NCBI GenBank assembly: GCA_001986395.2
Contig: MQVO02000026.1
Location: 186,001 to 250,000, forward strand
Length of the DNA stretch: 64,000 nucleotides
Source: Irpex lacteus
Taxonomy: Eukaryota > Basidiomycota > Agaricomycetes > Polyporales > Irpicaceae
Direction: 5' to 3'
Below are positions 1 through 11,594 of this stretch, piece by piece. The notes below the pieces were generated by a model. That model was not told where the DNA came from. It searched no databases and was given only the letters and a program-made list of their open reading frames with translations. How positions within the stretch are numbered: the first letter of the stretch is position 1; each line of letters starts with the position of its first letter. The position numbers and the translations under genes were made by a program.

Positions 1-718
1 CGCGGGATATACCGAGAAAGTTCAGTTTGGGCATATGTCCCTTGAACAGACAGCGATTGTCGCGCGCATATGCCTCACGAGCTGTCGGCTCGTCATCTGG
101 TCCACGCGTCATCCAGGGTGTAAACCGATCCCGAGTGTTGAGGACAAATTGTTCAAGCTGCGGGGCAGCGTTTGCGGTGGAAAGCTTTGTGACGAGGTTA
201 TTTGTGTACCTCGGTTCGTCGCTGAAGCAAACAAACGACCTCCAGCGAGAAACATGAGGAAGGAGAGTGGTCATGATGAGCTGAAGGTTTTTCTTTCGGT
301 AGCTGATAAGTGCTCTCCCGCGGGGTGTGTGTTGGGTGCGGCAGAAGGTGACGAATATGTCAAGCGGCACATTCTTCGATCTGGAGATATACGCCAACGT
401 TCTGGCGGTCGCAGGCGAGTCGATGAAATTGAGAGAGTTCCAAAGTAGGGCCATGTCTAACGCAACATAGCGCCATTGTTGGCATACTTGGGATACCGCC
501 TCCTGAAAGGATGTATTGGGCGATAAGTGATGAGGTTTCCAGTTGCTGTCTTGCCGCTCCAAGTCGGCAATCGCGGTTTTACCGTCTTGGTATTTCCATG
601 TGTCAGCGCCAAGCTTGAAGATATACATGAGGACGTCGGCAGGTAGCTTGGTGACGGGGCTGAGGCCAGGTGACATGGCCGCCGGTAGGGCAGCACGTCT
701 CGATGGGCGCAGTCGCAT
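1..718 (-). CDS. F-box protein, paralog A (5' part; runs off the left edge)
   Basis: The complement is open without a stop from the ATG at 718 to base 1, giving 239 codons. Residues about 20-35 carry an F-box start (TKLPADVLMYIFKLG), followed by VSQVCQQWRYVALDMALLW, the usual second half of fungal F-box domains. Further on are SRSKNVPLDIF and, at the window edge, MPKLNFLGISR. The same blocks occur in order in the three F-box genes at 16.6, 22.1 and 28.1 kb, so this is a fourth member, in the opposite orientation. F-box proteins usually recruit substrates to SCF ubiquitin ligases; the target here is unknown. The coding part seen has no intron. A second in-frame ATG at 676 is possible, but 718 gives the N-terminus most like the paralogs. 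The C-terminus lies outside the window. Confidence 0.88.
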   Translation of the reverse strand, partial: MRLRPSRRAALPAAMSPGLSPVTKLPADVLMYIFKLGADTWKYQDGKTAIADLERQDSNWKPHHLSPNTSFQEAVSQVCQQWRYVALDMALLWNSLNFIDSPATARTLAYISRSKNVPLDIFVTFCRTQHTPRGRALISYRKKNLQLIMTTLLPHVSRWRSFVCFSDEPRYTNNLVTKLSTANAAPQLEQFVLNTRDRFTPWMTRGPDDEPTAREAYARDNRCLFKGHMPKLNFLGISR

Positions 719-914
719 GGCTCGGAGTGCTTGATAGCTACCAGAGAAATCAGTTTACTCTATTTCATTGGACACTGAGTGGGAGAACATACGCAAATTA
801 AGAGTAACTGAAAACGCCTAAGAATGTACGCTCGGTCGGTAGTGATCGTGGTTTGTAGTTGAGTTACGGACCGGCGACAGCGCGGAAGTTGAAGGTAATT
901 ACGGCCGGAGAACA

Positions 915-979
915 TTCGCGTTCCGTTTTCAAGTCCGTTCCCAAATAGGCAGTTACTCGGCCAACTGCCCTTTTGGGAA
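915..979 (-). promoter_or_regulatory. Shared F-box upstream module, copy A
   Basis: On the complement this reads CCCAAAAGGGCAGTTG, seven bases, then TAACTGCCTATTTGGGAACGG in two adjoining blocks. It aligns with the DNA about 200 bp before the other three F-box genes. It lies 200-260 bp before the ATG at 718. A promoter role is inferred from position and conservation only. Confidence 0.5.
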
Positions 980-1751
980 GTCTCTGTATAAGTATTCGCT
1001 ATACTGAGAAAGCCGGTGACAATTGGATGAATGTCGCTTACAGTTAGAATCATTGATGTGAAATCCAGTCGCTACCTTTGGTTCTCCTAGACAATTGTGA
1101 TATCTGTCCGGACATCCCCCAGCCTAAATATGGTGGCACTTACCATCTTCATCGCAAAACAACCACGATCAGCTGTCGGTTTGCCGTGGTTGTCTGTTGT
1201 CGAAGAGCTGCTTATGGTGTACTTGTACGCGATACCAGATTGTTTCATGGGCATGGCTGGGTTGTACGGGAGCAAACCCTCATCAAACGCATACGATTTG
1301 CGCCCCACGGATCTTGTATTATTGATCAAGGCACTGGCACATGTACGCATGCGTACGATCAGGCTATGCGGTATTGTATGAAGCACGAGGGATAAGCACC
1401 TGGAGCAATATTTGAATGAGGTGATACTGTAATGAGTGCGAAGGGACAAGCTGGGATCGTACCATACATGCAAACCATCCCACATCTGCCAGCACGTAGA
1501 GGCTGAAACACCTTGAAGACTCCAAACAGATCTAACATCACACGGAGTTTGCAATCGCAAGGCGGGTGACATTGGCTGTCAAAGAAAGGTTGGTATAGTA
1601 CAATGTGAGTGAGAGTTAAAGAGGTATAATCCGATAGCAAGACAAAACTAGACTGCAAGCGTCGACGCAAAAGCCCGCGTATAGTATGGCACAATACACG
1701 TAGCATTTGGGATATTGTAACATATGAATAGCTCGAAAACGTAAATATAAT
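980..1751. other. Intergenic stretch, no gene seen
   Basis: I see only short, overlapping open frames on both strands, with no family motif and no convincing splice chain. This is the shared intergenic DNA between F-box A, which reads leftward, and the 3' end of the acetate transporter. Confidence 0.5.
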
Positions 1752-2857
1752 TTAGTCGATGCGTCTGGGAACGACGCCGAGTGGGAGGGTGAACCAACTC
1801 TCGTCGCGGATAAGGAGCTCGGCAAGACCGACGTAGTAAGCGATCAAGGCGGTGAGGATGCCGAAGCCTCCGCCAGCCTTGTTGATGGTGATATTGTTAG
1901 TGAACTTGCCTGAGAACGCAGCGTGGTTAAGTTCCGTTTGTATGATGATAGCCAATACGATGACTTACTGATAGCGAGAAGCATGAACGTAATCGTGAGG
2001 AAGAAGAACAGGGCAATCAACCCAAGGTTTCGTCGAAGAGAGGCAATCCTGAAATAGCGACGAAGATCAGCTACGGCTCGATAACGGCTTGCATATGTGT
2101 GCGAAATTACTTACAGGAGGAGGAAGGTGACGACAAACCAAGTGATGAGATAGATGCCGAGGGCACTGTCGAGCTCAGCCGAATCGGTGTAGGCCGTGAG
2201 GATGCCGGAGCCAGGAATGTAGAGCAGGGCGAACGACAGCCAGAAGCCGCCATAGGATGTGAAGGCTGCAAATGACAACATCAGCTATCTGCGACATACG
2301 GAGCTAGCGGACCGGACGGGAATGATGGCGGGAAAACGTCGCCCCGTACAGGGCAGCTTAATTGGCGATGACGCCCCATCAGGAAGTGGGGTTGCGCCAG
2401 TGATTCCCAAATGGGGCAGGACACTACGCCCAGATTGCGATCTCAGCAACCAGACACGGATAGACGGCTTCTTCGAAATGGCGGAGGGAAAAAGTCAAGA
2501 ATCGTATGAGCTCACCTGTCGCGCCAAACGTGTTTCCAGCGGCGAACTCCCACATGCCAGCGAGCATCTGGGCGAGGCCACCCACGCCGAGGGCCATGCC
2601 TACAACAACATTGGGGGTGGCAACATCCCGAACATTTGCGTTGTAGAACGAGAGAATGAGCGTCGTCGACGCGAATGAGAACAGACCGCTGTGGTCACGA
2701 TGTCAATAAAGAAGACGATACAGAATACATAATGAGACGCATACAGAGGTCCAGGGTTGCCGAGGCGGTTGGGAGCCTTGCGCGCGGGGCGGTGAGCAGC
2801 ATTGACCGTAGGGACGGCCTCAGCGGTGTATTGCTCGCGTTTCTCGATGTCAGACAT
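1752..2857 (-). CDS. Acetate transporter, GPR1/FUN34/YaaH (AceTr) family
   Basis: Five exons join in phase to a 224-residue protein: 2857-2745, 2688-2516, 2265-2115, 2048-1969 and 1909-1752. Residues 31-43 hold the family signature, here NRLGNPGPLGLFS across the first intron. It is followed by six predicted hydrophobic segments, including MALGVGGLAQMLAGMWEF and GFWLSFALLYIPGSG. The tail FTNNITINKAGGGFGI then a last helix also fits fungal Ady2/Ato proteins. These plasma-membrane proteins take up acetate or related monocarboxylates, usually when cells grow on non-sugar carbon. The hydrophilic N-terminus of about 30 residues and the total length are normal for the family. The ATG at 2857 is the only one before the signature. 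An aldehyde dehydrogenase that could make acetate lies 7 kb away, but the two are not clearly linked. Confidence 0.93.
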
Positions 2858-5800
2858 GGCGGCCGTTAGTGAGCGGGGTAGACAGAAGAGAAAGTGAGCA
2901 GCTGGAGATGAGAGGCACTGAGGTGGAAGACCACTGGCAAGCTGTGGGGAGAACAGAATCTTGCTCGCTCGTCCTTTTCAACCCAGCTGACATAAGCCTT
3001 ACCTGTCGTCCAGATTCGTACTTTACTTTCGCCAGATCGCACTAGTGAACGAGCGTCTGCCTCCTCCCGAGCGTCTGGCGGCCCTCTAAGACCCTTACGC
3101 CCACAAGGGTGATCATTTGTGGCGAGTGTCGCATGAGTAGAATTCAGTCAACACTCTGCCGAGGTCGGAGGTCCCTGCACAAACATGATTGACCTCCTTG
3201 TCCCCGAGAGAAAGCTGCCAAGTCGGTGCACAGCACGATATGCATCCGACTTTGAATAGCACCAGCGCCTATACGCACCAACGTGAGACTCGTGTTCACT
3301 CCGAATTTGACTGGCAAATTGTCTGGCCCGGTACGATCAATGAATAATCATGAGCCTGCCCGCGGGGTACCCGAGACTAGCACAGCATTTGTAGGCCCTA
3401 CGACTCACGAATTTGACTAGGCAAGACATATTCATCCCCTCCGTACCTGTGGAGGCAAACGTAATAAATAAGGCCACGTCAGAACCGGAAGAATCAGACC
3501 CCTAGACACGGCGGTCTGGAGGTGGGAATGAATGGAAGATAACGCACCAGTACGCTATACGAACATCCCAAGAATCACGCAGCATCAACCACATGACCCA
3601 TCCCCCGTCCTCGTTGCCCCTTTCTCCGAGCCAAACATCCAGACTTCCCCACCCCCAGACTCTCTTCCATTCAATTGATGTTACGCCTAGGAAAAAGGAT
3701 GATAATAGAGCGGTTAGTCTAACTTACTTTTGATTGATTGATCCATTGATGGAAAAACATGAGCTGAACCGTGGAAGCCGCGCATCCGAGAGATAGACGG
3801 TGCGGGGCCCCATGCGAATGTAGATCTTGGAACCATATGCTCATCCGTAGTTGACCACGATGGTTGGTGACTTTGAGGGTGGTTACGCCACAGTAGACGT
3901 TCGAGTGATAGATCCGCAAGACATACGGAGAGACCAAACAGAGAGACAATGCGAAATCCTGGCAGGGACGACGCAAACGACATCCCTGCATCGGACTCTC
4001 GATGTCTGCAAGGTGAGTTCCCGTCGTCGGCGGCGCATCGCTCGTCTCGCTATCTTCGACGTGCGTCACGAACGAAAACGAGAAAACCCGCGAAGTTCGC
4101 GACACGCTGTCCATTAGTTCCTGCGAAGCCTAGATAGATCGCCGTAGATGCAGCAAGGAAGAGACGAAGGGTAAGAGATCGACGTGTCAGAAAGTCCAAG
4201 GAGTGAAGTACAAGTGGCAAAGAAAAAAAGAAGGAAAAGACAGGCATGCAGACGAAGAGCGTTCGAATTTATAGCGAGCAGGATGGATGGACGTCGCGTA
4301 GTAGCCGACTGAGAACACCTGTCGGGAAAGCGGACGCCCGCCCGTGTGTCCAATCAAGGGAAGGTCGCTGCGGGAATGTCGACTCGGCAATAGAAGACAG
4401 TAAGCTCGTAGAGACAGTTTCTCGAGTATGGTAGAGGTGTAGCTGAGGTCGATCTAGCGAGAGAATAAAGCCTGAGAGAACGAGAGCAGAGCGAGAGGAG
4501 GGGACAAGCAGAGAGATGGGCCACGTCGTCACAGAGCACAGGGCTTTATAACAAGGCGACCGTCGGAACTGATAACGGCTTCGAAGCCGGCCGCGTCCTG
4601 TAGTTTCTGTTGGTGTTGTCTTCCTCAAACGCACGCGATAGCGGCGATGACCAGTACAGGTGCGCTTGTCGCCCCGGTCAAAGTCCACCTCATATGGCGC
4701 ATGGGAATTATTGGGTGGCGTTTGGAAGCGATAGGCCGCGGAGGGGAGGTGCGAAGAGGAGCCAATGGAAGGAGGAGCGTTGTATGGTGAGGGATTGGGC
4801 GTAAAGTATGCGCTATATCGAGAGGAGCAGGTGGGAGGTGGACGCGGATGGAAAGACGTGGTTCCGGGACCTTGGTGACAGGGATTTCGGATAGTATGAT
4901 GGCGATCTGTATAGTGACGTTGGTGTGGATGCAGATTTGAGAAGCCGGAGTGCGGGTGGAAGGTTGTTACCTACGAGCTTTAGAAAGCCGGAATAGGTGC
5001 ATTGGTAGTCTGGGACGGGTAGTGTCTGTTGACGGACGAAGATACAGTGAGCCAATGCACAGGTAGCGTGTTCCGAGAGCGAACGTGTTGTAGAGCATGG
5101 GCCTCATCATGTATGATGTACGTCTAGGTTCGCTAGCGTCGAACGCATGAAGCTTCGTTAGGCGCGAGCCTTTGACCTGAAAGCAATTGCGCAAAGACGT
5201 AAACATATCGAACTTTGGTACTACTTAACCTGATACTTCACTCGCCTGACCTTAGCAAAAGTCCATACATAGCAACAAACCACGTGAATAAGATTCATAC
5301 AGAAGTACACTTTGGAGCGGTTTACTCACCTAAACGCCTCAAGTTCGCATGTCGATCAACTTAACGCGATGCTCCAACGATCCTCAACCAATCCCTAGGT
5401 CCCTCCCACTCATTCCCATCAAATCACCGTGCAAAGACATCCAGGCATCGACAAGCACAGCAGAAGGGGGGAAGAGCAGTACGAAGGGCGGAGGGCGGAA
5501 AAGCGCTCAAATCATGCAACCTACGCGGTATACATACTCATGAGGGACATTCTCGGGATCTGCAGACAAAATCTTTGCTCTCGTCCATGTCTTCCGATAA
5601 CCCGAGTGTTATTTGGATAGGTCTGCTCCAGTCCTGTCGCGCCCGAACGAATACGAAGGCGTAGAGCTGCGTGCATCTGGACGAGAAGCCTGTTCGGCCG
5701 AAGTAAGATGAGCGCTAGTAAGGCACAGAACCGAGTTTTGCCGTGTGCGTCTAGGAGGATTGGGTGAGGGAAGAGATTGGCGCTACGAGCTGGTCCGGGG

Positions 5801-6996
5801 CTGTCGGCCGAAGTTGTGGTGATTTCCACCATGGACGAGTGTGGAAAGTAAGAACAAGTTTTGGAAGATAGCATAAAATCCTTCTTATTACCGATGACTT
5901 TAAGAGATAAAACGCATAGAACGAAGAGTAGAAAGCAAAGTAGATATGGATAATGGTGGCCGTGTTTTTGCACACCGTCAGCCTAGCAGCATTCGGCCGT
6001 AGCAGAAGTGCTCTAGCACTAGAAGAACTTTGGGACACTTCCACAAAATTTCTGACAGCGGTGTCTCTGTAGGTGCATAACTCTGTCAAAAAGGCTTCAA
6101 TACTGTCAATACTCGTCTCCAGGATCGAGAGCTGGCGCAACTGGACAAGAGGATCTTGCTAAACGTATTCAAGAACTTCCCGCAGATCATTCATAGTTCA
6201 CCTACGGTATTGAAATAAGTAGGATATGTGCCGTATGAGTGACAGGAAGTAAGTAAGTACTGATGAGTTCTAATTAGCACGTCAGTCACTATACGATAAG
6301 AATAGATTCGAAGTATCTTGAAATACTCACCGATAATGCTACACCCCGACGGCGGGTCTCCGAACGTATCCGCCCGCCTCCGGATGAACCTTGTCCTGCA
6401 TCGACATCAGCCAAATACACACCCGAAACGCTCCGTACAGCATCTCAGAGGCATCGATATCGCACGAGTATGAAAGCTATATAAACTCCGAGACATTGCG
6501 CGAGGAATTCCTTGCTCTTGTCGTCGAGCCAAGCAATGCAAACATGCTGCCTCTTTGGCCTTTATCTGTCTACCCTGTGTCGCCAAGTCGCCAAGTGTTA
6601 GCATGAAGATCCAGGAAAGGTTGGGATGGTCGAATGGCACGTACGGTGGTTGAATGAGGTTCAGCGTTTTCGAGTGGTCGAGATTGTGGCTTGTAAGCTT
6701 TTCATGTCAGAGCAGAAGGTACGATACCGTTTTCCTGATGTTCATGTTGCACTTGCCTATTCCGCTCTCATATCCCATCCTCGATAAGGTCAGTGTATAC
6801 AGCGAGGTAAGTTCAAGCAATTTGAGTGCCTTTGGTCACCGTGTCGCTGTGGTGGTTTTGATTTTGATGCGCCTTGACAAAATCAGCGCTTCTCGCCAAT
6901 CTACCGTCCCATTTACTACCTTCATCCTCGACATCCACCACGACTCACTAATTGTCAGAACACAGAATCTCCGTCTTGGCCTACTAATCGAAAAGT
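2858..6996. other. Long stretch with no recognised gene
   Basis: This 4.1 kb holds many short open frames and one possible orphan gene on the minus strand (see 3502-4114). Around 4350-5060 the complement stays open in more than one frame and is rich in C+T, which looks like a promoter or leader as much as coding DNA. No known family motif was seen on either strand. Confidence 0.4.
3502..4114 (-). CDS. Possible orphan gene (unrecognised)
   Basis: On the complement a TATAAAT box (4273-4267) is followed by a CT-rich leader and an ATG at 4114 that opens a 131-codon frame. A second frame starts at 3983. That frame joins through an intron with a GTAAGT donor, a CTAAC branch-like site and a TTCCTAG acceptor (about 3716-3677) to a further 60 open codons ending at TAG 3504-3502. 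The joined part is tryptophan-rich (WKRVWGWGSLDVW). I recognise no domain, and the true exon chain is not settled. The promoter-like layout and the in-phase intron are the only support, and this could be non-coding transcription. Confidence 0.22.
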
Positions 6997-8347
6997 ATGA
7001 GGGCCAATGAGAATATCATTATTGTCGACGATCAAGTCGTCTTAGTTCCCTACCGGTACGGCCTCATCTGTTGTTACTGGATCAGGTCACCACATTGGGT
7101 CTCACGATAATGACATGGTGTTTCTAGGAGAGAACATGTAGCCGTGAGTACTTCAGTACTGTTCTTGGCCTCCAAGAATTTACTACGCGTATGCTCCGTA
7201 GCTAAATCTGATCAAGCGGTAAGCCAGAAATATCACGAATGGATGGCCGATCCTACCCTGCAAGAGCTGACGGCAAGCGAGCCGCTCACTCTCGAGGAAG
7301 AGTACGATATGCAAAGTGAGATATGCCTTCTTATACTTACCTGGCGGTTGTTTCTAAGGCCCCGTCTTCCTTCATTCGACCAGAGAAATGGCAGCAAGAC
7401 GAAGACAGTGAGTATAATGCAGTCAACACGTATACTCCCCTACCGCCTCTGTCTTCTCCTCATAAGAGCCAGAAAACACATCCCCTTTCGCACACTCACA
7501 ACACCACACAACAGAGCTAACATTCATCATTTGTGCACGCACAAACGATGACCCTATCGACTCGGTCACAAGCCCCTCTTTGACGATGATTGGCGACGTC
7601 AACTTATTCCTCAAAGGATTGTCAACTGATCCCGAATTTGAGGTCGAAGTCGAAATCATGATAGCTGGTGAGTCACGCTTCAACGCAACCGCACTTTATT
7701 CGAATTCAGATTTCAGCTTCCGCCCATTCACTTCTGTCCCGTTCCTGTCTTCTTTCCCGATCTATGGCCTGTTGATCATGATCGCCTGCCTACCTACCTA
7801 CTACTTACCCCGGACCGAATTCGGTTTGGTTTGTTATTTTCTGGGTGGTTTTGGTTTAGCACCGCGCCTCATTAGTCGCTAGACGCTATGCGCGATTACC
7901 CCACAAGTTCTTCCCCGCATTCTTGACTGTATTCCGAGTCCTTGTGACCATGAGAATTACGCTAACGGAACAACGCTCTTGTCGCCACAACATGCAGAAC
8001 CGGCCTATCGAAGAAAGGGGCTCGCCATCACCGCGCTGCAACTCATGCTTTCCTATGCAACATCCCCTTCGGCCTCGGGAGACGCAGATGGTTACAGCCC
8101 GCTCCCGGTGCCAAGGGAGAAGCTCGTTGTGCGTATCGGGGACAAGAACGAGCCAAGTATTCGACTGTTCAAGAAGTTGGGGTTTGTGGTCACGAAGCAC
8201 GTCGAGGTGTTTGAGGAGATCGAGATGCGGTACCAGAGCCCGTCAAATTCAGACTCAAAATCAAACGAGGAGGGAGGTGTAGGTGGCCATAGCACCGAGG
8301 GTACGGCACTGAGATGGCGAGCAGGTGAAATTAAACGTGTGGCATGA
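6997..8347 (+). CDS. GNAT-family N-acetyltransferase, NAT9 type
   Basis: Six exons join in phase to 229 residues: 6997-7055, 7128-7143, 7228-7315, 7384-7407, 7515-7667 and 7998-8347. The N-terminus MRANENIIIVDDQVVLVPYR, then KYHEWMADPTLQELTASEPL, MIGDVNLFL and EVEIMIAEPAYRRKGLA matches the NAT9 family block by block. The RRKGLA stretch is the acetyl-CoA binding loop of GNAT enzymes, and NEPSIRLFKKLGF is the usual C-terminal strand-helix. The family is widely conserved and cytosolic. Animal NAT9 has been tied to microtubule stability, but its substrate is poorly defined. Two exons are tiny (16 and 24 nt) and the last intron is long for this window (330 nt). The tail after EIEMRY is serine-rich and not conserved. 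Confidence 0.9.
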
Positions 8348-9704
8348 CACTGGGCAGTGCGCACAATCATGCTGTAGTAATAATTGATGTTTAGCGTTTG
8401 ATCTTGACCTCCAATTTGAATGATTGGATGGTAAGTATGGCGGGGAGAGACGATTGTGGGGGAGATATTCGAATTCATTGTGATGCCTGCGATCGAACCC
8501 AAGTTGGGAAGGAGGATTACGCCGGCGGCCTGAGCGGTGTGCCTCGCACGGATAACTCTTCTCCTTCAGGGATAGTCTCCGAGCGGCCTGCCGCATGCTC
8601 GCCTTTGCACTACACTCACATCGTATGTTCATGTTTCTTGCGACTCTCGCATTAGCCAGTATACGACTGGCCAGCCAAGACGCAAAGGAAAGGGACGTTG
8701 AGGCCCCGAGTGAAGCTGTTTGTTGGTCTCATTATCGAACGGTTTCGTTGTCCAGTGCTAGGGGTGGACGTGCACCTCCTTTGCACAGGTTCCTCGATGC
8801 GATCGGGCGAGAAATCGCACTATCTGATTTTGAATATCAGACGTCTTACGACTCGATATCTGATCAAAATCGTGCGCGAAGTTCAATATGTAACGTACAA
8901 CGACTTTGATTGGCTGGGGGCCGAGTACCGAGCAGCCGTGTTCCGTCTGTAGGCTCGTCATCATGGTTATTATCGTCTGGATACTACGTTGTAAGTGTTC
9001 ATTGGCTTGGTCGTACGAGATCAAATACATTGTGCGAGCCCCTGAAGGCGGCAACTCTGTTTGTGCGAGAGTACGGCTTTGGGGAGATCAGTGGGAAAGG
9101 GACTGCGGACGATGTTCAACCTGAGAGGTTCTCACACTGGCCTCTCTTCCTAGACGAATAAACATGTTCACATAGGCACATTTACAATTCTAGCACGAGC
9201 GATTCCTGAAGAAAGCCATCGAAACACTCCAGGCGCACTTGATTCTAGCAGCGGACGTCCGCTGTCCGGAGGGCTGCCCAGTCTTGACGAGTAGATTGCA
9301 TGTCAGGGTGAGCAGCTGACCAGGGGGATATTTCGATCTGGACGTAAGCATGGGAAACGGACAATCGAGCAAGCGGGCACTGCACAGGGAAGGGTGGTGG
9401 CTTGGTTCCACGCGCTAGTTTTAGTGGCGAATGGGATGCCCCATTCCCGGCTCGGCTCAACTGTCGCAGGGGGTGTGATCACTCAAGGCTCTTTAGATCG
9501 CAATTACACATCCCCATGTGAGCGCGCGAGAAGACCCAATTAGAGGCTCGGGAGATAGTTTCATGATGAGGACGGTTGGGATTTATAATGCCTCGAGAAA
9601 GGCGGAATCTATCCTCCATCTCTCCTCTCCTTCTCCCTCATCCACTCTTCCTTCCTCCTACCACCACTCGACCACCCATCTCCCTTGCACTTCATTGATC
9701 TACA
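8348..9704. other. Intergenic stretch with the ALDH promoter
   Basis: No gene is recognised. The right end holds a TTTATAAT box (about 9582-9589) and a long C/T-rich tract (about 9609-9690) just before the aldehyde dehydrogenase start, a common fungal promoter layout for a well-expressed gene. Confidence 0.45.
9582..9589 (+). promoter_or_regulatory. TATA-like box of the aldehyde dehydrogenase gene
   Basis: TTTATAAT lies about 120 bp before the ATG at 9705 and is followed by a pyrimidine-rich tract. Confidence 0.45.
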
Positions 9705-11594
9705 ATGCCCGAGATCTTCAAGAAGACGTTTGACACGCCCGCGTACAAGGGATCGGTCGAGTTTAACACTGGTCTGTACATCAACGGCCAGTGGGTCGAC
9801 GGTTCTGAGGGTGGTTTCATCGAGTGAGTCTCCTTTCTTCCTACGCTGTCCTATGCTGCGCTGGGGGTACGTCGCCTTCGAAATGTGGGGCAATTTGCAC
9901 TAGCAGGCACTAGCCTCCTTTCCCCACACTCATCGAGTCGAGCCTCGTCTGGATCGCCCGTCATCCCCCTTATCAATCTAAGCGCGCTATCTTCGGGCCG
10001 CCCATAATAGACTTGATTGACTGACGATCGTTCCTTCTCATCCAGTGTCATCAACCCCTCCAATGGCAAGATCATCACTCGTGTCTCCGAGGGCACTGAG
10101 AAGGATATCGACGCCGCCGTCGATGCTGCCCACGTCGCCTTCGAGAGCGTCTGGGGCCACAACACACCCGGATACGCCCGTGGCGCCCTGCTCTACAAGC
10201 TCGCCACCTTGATGGAGAAGTACGAGGATGAGCTCGCCGCTCTCGAGTCTCTCGACAACGGCAAGACCTTTGGTTGGGCAAAGAAGGCCGACTTAGCCAT
10301 GTCCATCGGTACCATCAAGTACTACGCTGGTTGGGCAGACAAGATCCAGGGCTCGACGATCGAGACCAGCATCGACAAGATTGCCTACACCACCCACGAG
10401 CCCATCGGTATCGTTGGCCAGATAATCCCCTGGAACTTCCCTCGTGAGTAGTGTATGCTATACATAACTAGGAATACTCACTAACATCGCCGTGCAGTCA
10501 TGATGATGGCATGGAAGCTCGGCCCCGCCCTTGCTGCCGGCAACTGTGTTATTCTCAAGCCCTCCGAGTTCACCCCCCTTACCGCCCTCTTCACCGCCAA
10601 GCTCGCCCACGAGGCCGGCTTCCCTCCTGGTGTCGTCAACGTCGTCAACGGCTACGGTGCCGTCGTCGGTAACGCCATCGCCCACCACCCCCGCATCGAA
10701 AAGGTCGCCTTCACTGGTTCGACTCTCGTCGGTCGTAAGATCCTCGAGGCTTCTGCGCGCACAAACTTGAAGGACACCACCCTCGAGCTCGGCGGCAAGA
10801 GCCCGAACATCATCTACGACGACTGCGATATCGAGCAGGCTGTTGACTGGACCGTGCACGGCATCTTGTGAGTACTCTCATTTCATCGAAGTACATCTCG
10901 GATACTTACCTCGTTCGTGCAGCTGGAACCACGGTCAGGCATGCTGCGCTGGCTCTCGTATCTTTGTCCACGCCAAGATCTACGACGAGTTCCTCGCCAA
11001 GTTCACTGAACGCACGAAGCAGGTCAAGCTTGGTGACCCCTTCGACCCTACCGTCTACCAGGGTCCCCAGGTTTCCCAGGCTCAGTTCGACGTATGTCCT
11101 CTTCTCCTTCTCTTTCCTTTCTCATACCTAACTCACACTCTCCACAGCGCATCATGTCGTACATCGACATCGGCAAGAAGCAGGGCGCCACCGTCCACCT
11201 CGGTGGTGAGCGATTCGGCGAGGAAGGCTACTACATCAAGCCCACCATCTTCACCGACGTCAAGAGCGACATGACCATCGTCCGGGAGGAGATCTTCGGC
11301 CCCGTCGGTGTCGTGATCAAGTTCAACGACGACGACGACGTCATTCGCCAGGCCAACGACACCATCTACGGTCTCGCCGCCGCTATCTTCACCAAGAACA
11401 TCGACCGTGCTCTCCGTACGAGCCAGCGGCTGCGCGCAGGTACCACCTGGATCAACTGCGCCAACCAGCTCCACCCGCAGATTCCCTTCGGTGGCTACAA
11501 GCAGAGTGGTATCGGCCGCGAGTTGGGCGAGTATGCGCTTGAGCACTATACGACCGTCAAGGCCGTGCATATCAACCTTGGGCACACTATCTGA
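9705..11594 (+). CDS. Aldehyde dehydrogenase, NAD(P)+ dependent
   Basis: Five exons (9705-9823, 10046-10443, 10498-10867, 10923-11091, 11148-11594) give 500 residues, the normal length of class 1/2 aldehyde dehydrogenases. The chain shows the NAD-binding segment [41 protein letters not shown], the catalytic glutamate in LELGGKSP, the catalytic cysteine in [17 protein letters not shown], and the C-terminal [17 protein letters not shown]. It oxidises aldehydes, probably acetaldehyde, to acids such as acetate. No clear mitochondrial targeting sequence is seen, so a cytosolic enzyme is likely. The first intron is long (222 nt) and the others short. Codons are strongly C-ending, as in highly expressed fungal genes. 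The start at 9705 has TATA and CT tracts upstream. Confidence 0.96.

Noticed and set aside
4350..5060. Proline- and serine-rich open frames on the minus strand
   Set aside because: Several frames are open at once, composition is C/T-rich and no motif or splice chain emerges. It is treated as possible promoter or leader DNA.
10458..11585. Long open frames on the minus strand inside the aldehyde dehydrogenase gene
   Set aside because: They are mirror frames caused by the C-ending codon bias of the real gene on the plus strand, with no family motif of their own.
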